A model generated the notes under the pieces. It searched no databases, was not told the origin of the DNA, and was given only the letters and a program-made list of their open reading frames with translations. The position numbers were made by a program, and so were the translations under genes. DNA of 64,000 nt from Lithospermum erythrorhizon (Eukaryota > Streptophyta > Magnoliopsida > Boraginales > Boraginaceae): contig JADFUC010000709.1 in the NCBI GenBank assembly GCA_019722365.1, forward strand, positions 992,001-1,056,000, in the 5' to 3' direction. Positions 52,842 to 64,000 of this stretch are shown here, in pieces (position 1 is the stretch's first letter; the number at the start of each line of letters is the position of its first letter).

Positions 52842-53820
52842 ACCAATAATTTTTATGATACTATTTGAGAGAGAAATTGGGTTGCCTTTGCCTCTGAATA
52901 AGGGTGCAACTTAATTATTGAAGTGGAGGATTAAATTAGATTAAATTATGATCTTTATTAATTTCTATTACTCTATATTCATTACTTCCATTGTTATGTG
53001 GAAATAGAGTTCTTAAATGCCAATTATTAAGTCATTAAAGGATGACAAACAAATCCACAAACCATGTGCATAGATAGTATGTGCTTGCATATGATGTATT
53101 GCTTAATGATATGTGTGAGCAAGTGATGGAATATCATTATCAAAAGAAGATGGAACTGCCCATATTTGTAAGGTGAAACATACAAATAATGATATACCAT
53201 ATAATTCACAAACTACCCAGATTCTTAGCTTTCAAAAAACTTTGTAAGCATTAAGGGAACAAATTTATCCGAACTAGTATAAAGAATTTAGATCAAAAGA
53301 GTGTCCACAAACAAGGAAAAGGGAGAAATAGCAGCACTCAAGACAACTTCTTCTGACCATGAAGCCACTAAGAAACTTGGCTGGCTGATATCTATAAAAG
53401 CCATGGAAGTGTTTATTCCTTGCCGTCAGCAGCACGAAGAGAACCAAGCTGAACCGGAGCTTGAGTTCCCACGACTTTAGAAGAGCCATAAGCTGATATA
53501 TCAGCCCCTTGGGATATCTCTTTCTCTAACTGTTCCTTTATCCAAAAGTACGTAATTCTCAAACCATCCTGTTATTATTGTGAACAAACTTATCAGGCAC
53601 TACATAAGGATGCAATCTGACGCAACAACTATTCATGTGTTGTATACTTGTATGCAGTGCATAAAATCATTAAAATGTTATCTAATAACTGCTCGACGGA
53701 AATATCATATTTGTCCCCTGGTGGGAGAAAGCGGCTTAGTTTAGTCTGCTTGAAATTTGTAGAATATATACAGCAGAGTTTCGGCTGACTAATTTTTAGC
53801 CAAGTTTTTTTCTTTGAAAT
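52842..53820 (-). repeat. Inverted-repeat arm (GME 3' end), partner of 46965-47678
   Basis: Read on the minus strand this arm matches the plus-strand segment 46965-47678. Shared words include TGACGGCAAGGAATAA, TTGTGAATTATATGGTATAT, GTATGTTTCACCTTACAAAT, GCAAGCACATACTATCTATG and AAATAGTATCATAAAAATTA. The arms are about 5.2 kb apart and enclose the WNK gene. The arm has small indels and a few substitutions relative to its partner. Confidence 0.88.
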
Positions 53821-55547
53821 GATGGCGTGTTGTGCGGAGTTCACGACCTCGGTTACCCTCTGGACCAGGGATGCTGATGGATAGGTAAGAGGTCTTCCCT
53901 TCAAAACTAGAACTTCATCTCAGCCATCTCTGGATTCATGCCTAACCATTTTGAAGTCACACTTCAATGTTAACCGGCTCACGGAAATCCGACTTTGTCA
54001 ACCTAGATATGACGATTGAGAAGACGATGAAATCATGAGAAGGAAAACAGTTTGGGACTTTGGGATACAGTTAGCATATGCATTTCTTAAATATGGACAT
54101 TAAATGCATGGCTAGATTTTCATCCCCCAAAAAGTAACTAGCACATTATATTCCTTCAAGATGTGCACAAATTATGCTTTCTCAGGGTTCAACTCTCACC
54201 AAATTAAGCGGCAGGGGAGTTTTATACATTCATAATACAGAACCATTGATATGGAGTTGACTGTTAGTTAATGTGGCAAACCAACAGTATGAACGTGGAA
54301 AGAAATCACTTATTTACCTTAGGACACCTTCAACGCACTCGTCAATGAAAGTGAAAGAGCGGGTTTGTATTCCATCACCCCACATCTCAAATTTATCAGT
54401 TGAGGTAAGAGCTTTTCTACAGAAAGCAGCTGGAGCTTTCTCTCTCCCACCTGCCAGAATGTAAAGTGTAAATGTCATATATTTATAAACATCACACCGA
54501 TTATAAAATAGACGGACAACATATTGAACATGTCATAGAATGTTCCATGAGTGGCAAAATTATCATTGAGAATATTTTGGTCCATTATTCAATATATCCT
54601 AAGCAACGTGTCAAGTTCTTGCCTTTCCATGTCCCAAATGGACCATAAATGTTATGAAACCTCCCAATACGGCATTCGATACCAAAATCTTTGTTGTAGT
54701 GCTTGCACAGTTCTTCTGTTGCAAGTTTCTCCAGACCATATGCATCTTGAGGCTGCAAAACAAACAAAAACATCAAACACACTCATTAAGCATGGCATAT
54801 GGCACAAGCTGGTTATCAAACATTTAAAAGTATCTGTTTACACACCTCAGCAGGCCATGCATCCAGACTCCTTCAAAGCTCACATGTTCTAGTTGCTTAA
54901 ATTCTGGGTAGATGTTCACGAAGCACTGAGGCATAAAAACCTGAAGATGATGCCAACCAATAAGATAATAAAGTTTGTAAGAAAACAACTACCTTAAACC
55001 TGCATACAGGCACATAACAAGAAAAGATGCAAATGAATATATATGTTATATTATAATTTGATGATTCACATTTCTGAATCTCAATCATCATAAAAAGCAA
55101 CTACAACAGCTAGTCAAGATGTCACGACAAAAGCGCACTGACCTCTTTACTTCATTGATTCTAGAAGCCTCAATCATGTTGAAGCTGATCATTGTGTTGT
55201 TGTACATAATCACTGAGTGGTTAGATTGGATGAAGCCCATACCACCCATATCAGCTGCCAGATTGAAGACATGGCCAACATCTTTTGTGACCTTCAAGCA
55301 GTTATCCATGACTAAGATCGCTTAAATTCTCATGACAAAACATTTCTTCTGGCATGTGCTCATTTTTCTTCCAGTCAGAAGCAATGATGTAGTGGCCCTC
55401 GTTCTTCAAGCGACGAGCAATGTGGGAAGCAATAAATCCACCAGCCCCAGTGATCGAAATCCGGAGCTTTTCTGAAGGCCAGTAAGGTTCCCTCTCAAGG
55501 TTCTCTCATGGAGTGCTTGACTCCATAATCAATTGAAAGCTTCCCAT
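53413..55547 (-). pseudogene. GME: GDP-mannose 3,5-epimerase pseudogene
   Basis: GME converts GDP-mannose to GDP-galactose for ascorbate and cell-wall synthesis. All main regions are present in order. A start ATG at 55547 is followed by a stop in the DYGV...ENLEREPYWPSEK segment. ISITGAGGFIASHIARRL is intact, then there is a deletion after MFCHE. DNCLKVTKDVGHVFNLAADM and INEVKR are intact; the FFYASSACIYPEF exon has at least four indels. PQDAYGLEKLATEELCKHYN to FGTWKG is intact (54752-54623) but has a GC donor. GREKAPAAFCRKALTSTDKF is intact (54450-54318). The SDFREPVNI exon is shredded. The last exon 53568-53413 (DGLRITYFWIKEQLEKE to AADGKE) is intact. A TATATATATA box at 56339-56348 and a leader remain, so it could still be transcribed. 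Confidence 0.88.
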
Positions 55548-58500
55548 TCTTAAAAAAAGGTATTAGTAATGGCTATGATAGTAACAAATGGACGTGAAAA
55601 CAGAGGTAAAGTGAAGAATAGTTGGACAGAATCTATATCAAAGTACCTACTACCTACAGTTTATATATATGCTTAAAAAAAGGGGATGACTCTTTTTTTT
55701 TGGTAGAAAGGGATGAGTCAATATAGAGATGAATGAACGTTCATATGGTAGGCATTTATTGGAAAAAAGGCTTCATTTGGTTTATCAATAATTGCTACAA
55801 CTTAATTGAGAAAGAAAAATCTCATAATTACTCAGTAGTTAACAGGATAACTTCTCATAGCAAGAACATCATACAAGAGAAACATATGTCAAATTTGGTT
55901 ATTAGATATCAAATACATACCTAATACAACTAAAAAACTAACCATTTTCATGTTAAGACACCAAGTTTAAGAAATGCATGCAATAATCTAGTGATTCTAG
56001 TCCTATATATTCTACTTAAACATATTAAAACTATTATCCATACTCAATCATCAAAAATTGGCCAACCCCTTACACAACAATCTTGAAAACTACCATAATA
56101 ATTAAACTGAAATTGCTTGATCATCAGAACAAAAAAAAAAGCAATCTTTGCCGAACAATATCAAACTTATATCAATTACATTATCAAGAATCATAACAAA
56201 ATCATAAAAAATATATGTATGTGGAATATGTTACCTCTAGAAATTGATTGAGTTGATTGGGTTTGGTGAAATTGGGTAGAATTTGAAAGGTTGAGAAAAT
56301 ATGTGATGATGGGGCAAAAATGGCCGGTTTTTGGGAGATATATATATAGGAAGAATGAAGATGCACCCCACACATTTATGCCACTGGATTAATATTGAGG
56401 TACCATTAAACACTTATTAACGTTTGAAAAATCATAGTTTATGTCGTTAATTGACTAAATCGTATATGATAAAATACCGTGTTTAAAAGTTAATGTCGCT
56501 CGTACCAACTTCTACTTAAATATTTGGAATCTATTGGTTTGAGTGAAAGATATTTGATCATTTACATTTTCGCTTTTTAAAGCTTCTTCAAAATCTTGTT
56601 TTATTTCTATGAAAATACAACACTCTAACATAAATGGCCATAGATCCATCCTCTTTTTTTGACAAATTGGTCGATTTGTGGTGTTCACCAGTTTAATCAA
56701 AGGGTGGATCCCATTGGAAAGCATCATCTTTTTTATTCAATAGAAGATTTTGATGACCTGGAAAATGGATGCTTTTGATAAGCAATATTTCAACATTTAG
56801 CAGCGTAAGAGTGAGTGCTTTTTAAGCGATGATCATGTGAATGAAGACCAAGTGGCGTTTTAAACGTAATATGTCTGGGCGTTGGCCGTTAATATTAATA
56901 TGAGGAATCAGATTGTGGAATTCATGGGACACTGTTGACTGTCTGGATGTCAGTTTGTGGTGAGGAGACACGATTACAACCAATGCCCCCGACAACCTTT
57001 GCCTACTACTATCGAAAGGATGAAAGTTGTTTACATTATTTTTCATCTATGCCAGATTTTTTTGGTATTCAAATCACACAAACTCCAACTATATTTATAA
57101 AATTTGAAAAATAAAACATATTATTCCTTCTAGTTTTTTTTTACTCGAGTTCAACTACCATTGAATTACATTAACTAGAGTTCAACTACTTTCATTAAAT
57201 CATATGGACTAAATTAAACGTGATGAATGATCGGGAATAAAATTTCAAGAGAACAGTACCATAAGGGATGAATTTGAAAATTTAATACTTTTTCCAATTT
57301 TTTTTACTTGACGTCTAGCATTTTTCGTTGAGTAAAGAGCGATTAAGAATAAAATATACATATATATCCATAATCGATAGCCAAAAGCAACCAGATTAAT
57401 AACATTAAATATAAAATTGAAACAAGTGAGGGCTTAAAAAGTAGCCAATGAAAGCGTTAAATTTAGATTGCAGAAAGTCACAAGCCCAGTTAGCTGGGAA
57501 ATTTTTTCTTCCAGAATGTCAGTAAATAAAACCGGAGGGAGTAGTAAAAAAAACGGATAATTATTTAATCATAAAAAACATTTTAAAAAATATCTACCTA
57601 GTACACCAAATAACATGACCAATGCCTGAATGGTACACTTTTAAGCAGGTTTTTAACCTGTGGGACATGTTGATGTTAACAGGTATCCGAGATTGTTTTT
57701 AATAATAATCAAAATTAACAAATTTTATTATATATTAATTGATGTGGCATAAGGATTGGTTGAATTAAAATTAGCGATAATGCCAAGAATCTATGTTGAA
57801 AATATTAAAGTTTGGTATGCTTTTCACAAGTATATAGTAAGGGCATATATATATATATAAATTTGTATCATTTTCACATAAACTAATCTTTCTCTATTCT
57901 TATTTAGTTGATCGTATTAAAAATTATTTGTTTTTCTTTTTTACTTAATCATTTACTTTTTCAATGTAAGAACTTTTTAATTTTTTTTTTAACATTAATG
58001 GTTTGTCTCATATGCTAACATCGTTGATTTATAATTTTCTCGTGAAAATAATAAAATTAATTATACCCAATAATAAAATACTTTTTAATTTATATGATTA
58101 AGTAAATAAGACGGAGGGAAAAAAGTGAGTTATTGCATCATACAATTATCTCCATAATTTCTTTTTCGGTTTTTGTTACATTTTGTTTTTATAATACGTG
58201 AATAATTCAGAATTCTAATTTTTTTTATTTTGTTTTCCACAATTTCTGATTTGTTTCTAATTTGTTGATTCGTTTCCATTTTTGTTTCCCCAATTTTATA
58301 CTCCGTATTTGTTTCCTAATTTATTGATTTATTTCCATTATACTCTACATCCAATTTATGATTTGGCCTTGGGATCCCCTATATCAGAGCATGCATTCTC
58401 GTTATCTTTCACAAACTAACGTGACATTTTGCCATTAATTAACTGATAAGATACTATTCATTATGTAATTAAGAAGTGAGCAGGTCATGCATCCACTGCA

Positions 58501-58595
58501 TAAGAACAAGGTATATCTACAACACAAGTTTAAACTGAGGACTAAAGATAGTTTGTTTGGGCTTCAAATAGTAACTACTCATTCCAGTTGGTATC
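55548..58595. other. Intergenic DNA with MITE remnants
   Basis: GME leader and promoter remains up to about 56350, then AT-rich DNA with isolated Stowaway ends (CCGGAGGGAGTAG at 57533-57545 and GACGGAGGGA at about 58111-58120). A short TA run is at 57849-57860. No gene seen. Confidence 0.4.
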
Positions 58596-61500
58596 CTAGT
58601 TGCGACTCTCGTCTTCTTGGTTCTCGCCAGCACCTTGAATGCACTTCTGCAAATGTTCCAAGCTAGCCATGCATCGCATTGAGCTTGTTACTGCTACCTT
58701 GTTTGCTCCTGCAACTGCTGCTGATTCCATTGTTGGATGCTGGATGTTTTCTTCTTGGGCAATGTTAACCAAACGATTTGGAATTCCCGGATTATGAGAA
58801 TGCATATGATTGTTAGAAGGGGGCATATAATACTGTTGTTTTGGATTATCTTGGAGGGGCACAGCAGCATCAGTTGATGCACCAGGAGAACCACCAGCAT
58901 AGGCCGGCAACACGGACATTGATATGTCCGACATAGATTGCAGAAATGGATTGAATCCAGTAATCCTCTTAACTGTTTCTTCAGCCATCTTGACCTGCAA
59001 ACTCATGAAATCTATTAAAACAAGCAGTGTTCATAATCCGACCCCCCTTGCTTCGCTTAGGCGGGAGTCTCGTTAGAGGCATTGAGGAATGTTGTTCATG
59101 TGAACTAGAATGACTCATCTGCAAAATCCTAGACAACTTATCTGTAAATGTCAAGCGTTCATATTTTTCAAACACCAGGTGGGAGAGAGAAGAAAAGCGT
59201 GATGTGATAGGAACTTTTCTGGCAAGAGTACAATGTAATATGGTTCACATCAAATTCAGCAGAACCCAAATTCTTTTAGAAAGATTCACCATCACATCTC
59301 ATGGCCTATCTTAAAGACTCTCTCTTTAAACTATAAAGTTACCAAATCCAACCCCAAGTTATTTCTTATATTTCCACTACAATGTGCGAAATCATAAACA
59401 TATTACTAATGCAATAACTCAATATTTCAATATAACTAGTAACACTGTAACAGGAGTACAGGACCCAAACAACAAGTATGTGTACCACGAATGGCTCAAC
59501 AATAAGTTGCATCGGTTATCATGCATATTTGTTACCTTTGCTCTTAGTGTCTCAACATCAGCTTTCAGAACCCTGTTGTCAACAGCTGCTTCATTGTAGT
59601 TTTGGCTTGAAACAGAAAGACGTTTCAGCAGCAAAGAGTGCTCATCTGTTAGTTGAGAAACCTATTACGACCGAAAACAATAAATTATTAGTCTAATATG
59701 AAGTAATATCAAGCAATTAAGCAATCCCCCCTTGGTTTGGGGTAGACCAAAATTGACATGAAATTTCATTTTTTAGACACCATTGACGTTATCAGATACA
59801 TAGAGACACCCCAACATCGTGGAAATCTTTCAAGGGGATAGAGCTGCAAGTTCTAACTGATATTTTTGACATTTTAAAGTGCATGATGGGAACATATCTT
59901 ATTTCAATATATTAAAATATGTATCTAAAATTTTAAGAGAGAAGTGAACATATATCTAGGATAATGAATAGTTTTTTCTTTAAGATATTAGACATCATGT
60001 ATGAGTCTATAAGGTCATACTGCATTCAAGTAGGTTCTTGATTCTACAGTCATGAGAGATTTACCAGTCTAAGACATTATAAGTGTGAACTGGAAACACA
60101 CGATAAATCTAGACAACAAATGGGAAGTTGAACATGAGCAAAACCAAACTCAAGAAGCAATTGAGAATCGGGTTATAGGTAATACTCCAAATATAGATAT
60201 TTTTTACTAGTGTATTCCTTCTTTTTGGTATACACAGTATGATTTGGCTAGTTAAATTCCACATCTAAATATATTAGTAGCTAATTTGTTAATAGAAAGA
60301 ACATTTGCTGTCAGATAACTTGCAAAAGCACAATGTACCCGTCATTCTTACACTTGCAATGCATAATTTCAAGTGCATAACATAGTTCTAAATATTTTCT
60401 TGTTTAAAGTAGTTTGCCATCTTTCAGCAGTTAGTTACTAAGAGATTTCAAGAGATATCATACCTGTGTCTCAAGTTCAGTCTGGTGATTCTGCTTTCTC
60501 TTTCTTGACCGTTGAGCTGATATTCTATTTGAAAGCTTTCTGACAATACAATCATCAATTTAAATGAATAGATCACATTTCAAGATTACAAATATACGGA
60601 GTAATAAATTATGCATCAAAAGTATATAGCACAATTGTTATAATGTATGTTGAGAAGTGTAAGTCATTCGCATTAACAACATGAGTCACAGGTAACAAAA
60701 CTAAGAAGACGCCAGCTTAGTCAGTAGTTCAGTACGGAGGCTAAAAAGAATTGAATGGACAATAAGAAAGATACAAATCAATTACCTCCTCATACGTTTT
60801 GCATCAACAGGGTCCATATTTTCAGTTGTCTCTCCATCAGCTTCATCGTCATCATCAGACTGGTCCCCAGATGACCAACTTGTTATGGACCTTACCTGGA
60901 CACATGATTTCTTCTTGACTCCTGGCAAGGAAGGTTTGCCAGAAGGCTCCCCATCATCCTTGATTTGTGTCATTGAAAGATCAGTTCCTGATCCTTGAGA
61001 AAGATAGTCGTTAACACACAGGCAACTTATAAAACTGAAATAAATATACCATACTTCTTTAGTGAATTCAATATCATTAACGATATGGTTTGACTCTAAT
61101 AAGTGACATTTAGTGTAATAATTTTAAGGAAAAGTACCTATATTAACACACAGTCTCATCAAATACTCTAGATTTGGTCCAAATTGCCGTTCAGTAAAGT
61201 AATTTCATAAGAAACTATCTTAATAACAACAGCTTCATCAAACACTTAATTTGAGTCAACTTAGCCTTGATTCTCAAAAGTTAAGAAGACAACCGGAAAT
61301 TCAACCAATACAAAACGTCATATACCAGTCGGAGAAGGTTGAGACATGATTTGCACAGAGTTAGCCAGCTGAGGCATGATATCTGGTGCAACTGCAGCTG
61401 ATTCTTGAGGCCTCAAACCACTTGCCTGCTAAAAAAAGACCCAATTAAGCTCATATGAGAAACTGAACACCCGCGGTTTCATAATCATATGAAGGTGTAG

Positions 61501-62259
61501 TATAAACCCTTCAGTATCATAATGCTGATTACAAATCATAGTAATGACTATCCCAAACTCCCAACTATAAATTCATTTCTACTTTTGTTCAAACCCCACA
61601 TAGAAAACCAATTATCGAAGAAACGACAACATAAAAGATTGAAGCTTTACATAAAAAACACAATTTATATCACTTTAATTAGTTCAAACAATTTTCATTC
61701 TTCATCATCAACTTTACTAATGAAAGTTGACTTCCCAGCTAAATCATACATGAAAACTCTTTCTATAACCAATCACATTCCAAATTAAATATACCCTATC
61801 AGCTATCCATCCCAAAAACTTGTCCAGTTTGATTTCCAATGAAACATAAGTGATCAAATGGTGACACGGGGCAAACATACATCGTCAAGGACTCAAGGGT
61901 GCCTTTAACCTTAATTAAAACACGTGCTAACTTTGATTCTAAATAAAAAACTATCACGAAAATAGTAAAGTACATTAAAAATACGATATTTTGACATATT
62001 CTTTACCAAATAATACACAACATACATATCAAGCATCAAAACTCAAAATACAATATACCCGAGTAATAGCTACAGCTTTGCAAGCTAGATCAAGCTTGTT
62101 CCTAAGAAATTCTTGATAGTCCTCCCTATCCATCTTCACCTCATAAGATATGGGTTGGTGGTGGTTGGTGGTGGTGGTGGAGTGAATCTCCGGCGGCGGA
62201 GACGGTGGGGACCCCCAGAAGTGGTCTGTTATATCTTCCACTGAAAATACTCTATCCAT
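58596..62259 (-). CDS. Group C bZIP transcription factor (CPRF2/BZO2-like)
   Basis: Six exons give 370 aa: 62259-62059, 61428-61326, 60993-60786, 60539-60464, 59661-59536 and 58994-58596. I start at ATG 62259 ([15 protein letters not shown]), the conserved N terminus of CPRF2-type proteins; the GTG two codons upstream is not a start. An acidic Ser/Asp stretch ([15 protein letters not shown]) precedes the basic region [16 protein letters not shown], with N175 and R183 at the invariant N-x7-R positions. A long leucine zipper follows ([20 protein letters not shown] to [12 protein letters not shown]), then [12 protein letters not shown] and a C-terminal [13 protein letters not shown]. Group C bZIPs bind ACGT elements as heterodimers with S1 bZIPs in energy and seed-protein control. 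The basic region differs from the usual NRESARRSRRRKQAH. A MITE end lies in intron 1. Confidence 0.9.
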
Positions 62260-62695
62260 ATCCACAATTCCTATTGGCTAGCTTTCCTTCTCAAAGTCTA
62301 TGTACTAATGTACTACGTGATCTATGCCTGTTCAATTTGATGTAATAATGATACATAATTCACTGTGTCAATAATGCATAACACTTTCATACGTGTGATT
62401 CATAAAGGATTAAGATAGAAATCTTATTACTATTTTTTAATCTCTCATAACTAATTTTATTTTAATCCAAATTTAACTAGTATTTTTTTTCCTCTAACAT
62501 TAAAAATTACAATTTAACTAGTATTCAAATATTATTTTATTTTTAAAAAAATCAAAATTAAAGAATATTATTAATAGTTAAATATTTCAGATCAAACGTA
62601 TTCAAGACAAAAATCGACCATACATTTTATACGATCCATAGTATATTCGAGCGGATCAGTATACTAACATCCTGGGGGAAAATAGAGGGAAAAAA
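62260..62695. other. bZIP promoter region
   Basis: Short AT-rich gap between the bZIP start and the tRNA gene, both on the minus strand. No gene or clear motif seen. Confidence 0.4.
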
Positions 62696-62777
62696 CGTCG
62701 ACAGCAGGGTTCGAACCTGCGCGGGCGAAGCCCAACAGATTTCAAGTCTGTCTCCTTAACCACTCGGACATATCGAC
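62696..62777 (-). tRNA. tRNA-Ser(UGA)
   Basis: An 82-nt class II tRNA. The 5' arm GTCGATA pairs with TGTCGAC at the 3' end (one G-T pair). The D arm contains GTCCGAGTGGTTAAGGAGAC (A box), the anticodon loop CTTGAAA carries TGA, the long variable arm is GGGCTTCGCCC, and the T arm GCAGGTTCGAACCTGC contains the B box. The discriminator base is G. No intron. Confidence 0.96.
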
Positions 62778-63016
62778 AGATACAAATTTATAGAAACTGT
62801 CAGAAATCTCTGAAAGTCTGTCATACTACTTAATAAGTCACCCCTATCTATTTAATAATGAGTATTTTTTTTCCCAAATTCAACCAATTAAATATGTCTA
62901 AGAGGATGGTATAAATAATCAAAATTGATGCAAATATAATTGACAAAAGATTATGCTAGAATTTAAACTGTTGCAGATTCCTCAGATACTTGCAGAGGCA
63001 GCAAACATCGCTCTTG

Positions 63017-63955
63017 CTAGAAAATACTCCTTTTCGTATTCTCATCATTAAACAGGTTAATAAGTGGATCTTCTTCATCTCCTTCACCCTTCTCCGGTAC
63101 CTTCAAAACGAACCCAGAATCTTGAATCTGTGCAGGGGCAGGTTTCTTGATTGATATAAATGCAACCTTTTCTTTCGAAGCAGACTTGCGTTTTAAAGGA
63201 TTCGGAGCAAACTCTGAATTCCTGCTCAATCCACCTTCTATCTGAAATATTTTCTCGCCAGAAGCTTCAGGTTCTTCAACTTGCTTTTTATCATTATGAT
63301 TGAGGATGAGGCCTGACGAAGAAATCATTTGATCCTTTCCCTCTTTGGTTGAATGTTCTCCAGAAGTGTGGTTCGAGTCCATGGTAGATTCACCATCTAT
63401 AAAATCGCAAGCACCATCAATACAGAATCTCATGACATTCATCAGAATTACATATTTCTCTTGCGAAAGAAAATGGTTACGTGTAAAGCTCTCACGCGGC
63501 AATGCAGGAGCATAAAAAATTTAAGTATTTCTTACCTCCAAGTGATACCTCAAAGCTTTCATACTGTATTATGGGTGCAGCAGCAGAAAAATCTTTCAAA
63601 GAATTTTCTCCTTGGCTTTTGGTTTCTGCTTCATTCATCTTCTCAATCAACAAGAACTTATCAGTCTGCCAAACACATTCGAGGGTGGTGATTACTTGCT
63701 CCTTGATTGGGAAATATTCTCTATAGACCTGAAGTAACAATAGGCCAGTAGAAGGTTATTTTAAACCATGTGCTAATCATTAAAAAAAGTATCTAAAATA
63801 CTTCATAATGAAATAGAGAAATATATATATATATATATATACGAACATGATGGAAACAAACAGACCTCAAAACCTTGTTGATTTAACTTAACTGCTTGCT
63901 CTTTTTTAGTCATTGAACACACGGTATTGAATGCAAGAACAATATCGAGCAGCAT
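63017..63955 (-). CDS. Unrecognised gene, 3' exons (possible DUF4477/Nepro-like)
   Basis: Three in-frame exons are visible, 63955-63866, 63728-63536 and 63396-63017, ending at a stop. The N-terminal part is beyond the window edge. The first visible exon reads MLLDIVLAFNTVCSMTKKEQ then AVKLNQQGFE. The second starts VYREYFPIKEQVITTLECVW and contains QTDKFLLIEKMNEAETKSQG. The last is a hydrophilic tail with a basic NPLKRKSASKEK stretch and an acidic EGDEEDPLINLFNDE near the end. This looks like a structured domain followed by a disordered nuclear-type tail. Nucleolus-and-neural-progenitor (DUF4477) proteins have a similar plan, but I cannot confirm this. Confidence 0.7.
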
Positions 63956-64000
63956 CTGCACAAACAAGAAAAAGAAATAGTATATTGCTTATATAGAGCG

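Noticed and set aside
54551..54892. 113-aa plus ORF
   Set aside because: It is antisense to the GME pseudogene exon 54752-54623 and its introns.
58981..59175. ORF in the bZIP intron before the last exon
   Set aside because: Exons 59661-59536 and 58994-58596 join directly into the conserved [17 protein letters not shown], so it is not an exon; no domain is recognised.
62260..62265. GTG start two codons upstream for the bZIP (MDMDRV)
   Set aside because: The codon at 62263-62265 is GTG; the ATG at 62259 gives the family N terminus MDRVFSV.

Overview
This window is nuclear DNA of a flowering plant, almost certainly a eudicot. Genes have many short exons separated by AT-rich introns. Between them lie Stowaway-type MITEs (TA targets, CTCCCTCYG-like ends), long-TIR elements, a decayed LTR-type element and several minisatellites. 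The families present (isoprenylated HMA protein, plant NEK and WNK kinases, SMP-type LEA, R1-like LRR, GDP-mannose epimerase, group C bZIP) are plant families. I cannot name the species.

Left part (1-33.4 kb): the 3' end of a SEC-C zinc-motif gene (+); a heavy-metal-associated isoprenylated protein (HIPP, -) with a long-TIR transposon in intron 2; about 9 kb of repeat-rich DNA holding a decayed LTR-type element and one small His/Tyr-rich ORF; a NIMA-related kinase of the NEK1-3 clade (-, 14 coding exons, 606 aa); and a TruD/PUS7 pseudouridine synthase (-, 19 exons, 719 aa). I rebuilt the exons of these genes by hand, and every junction keeps frame. The PUS7 gene carries a U12-type AT-AC intron and an intron that keeps frame only with a non-canonical TG acceptor.

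Middle (33.4-47 kb): a second TIR element; a CYSD-like cysteine synthase (+, 10 exons, 328 aa) converging on an SMP-type LEA gene (-, 3 exons, 204 aa); an orphan R1-like LRR fragment; and two unrelated minisatellite blocks, one GC-richer (unit about 28 bp, 43.5-44.3 kb) and one AT-rich (unit about 28 bp, 45.7-46.4 kb).

Right part (46.6-64 kb): a gene graveyard followed by intact genes. A PDR/ABCG fragment lies beside a fragment of the GDP-mannose 3,5-epimerase (GME) 3' end. A WNK kinase gene follows, with a 1-nt frameshift in exon 1 and a missing N-lobe exon. A nearly full-length GME pseudogene lies in inverted orientation to the fragment, so the two GME 3' ends form an inverted repeat around WNK. 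Then come a group C bZIP (CPRF2/BZO2-like, -, 6 exons, 370 aa), a tRNA-Ser(UGA) (-) and the 3' exons of an unrecognised gene.

The genes are independent housekeeping, signalling and stress loci rather than a pathway. From memory, neighbouring NEK2 and TruD genes, with WNK1 and CYSD1 nearby, also occur on one arm of Arabidopsis chromosome 3 (At3g048xx-At3g049xx), so this looks like a conserved but eroded syntenic block.
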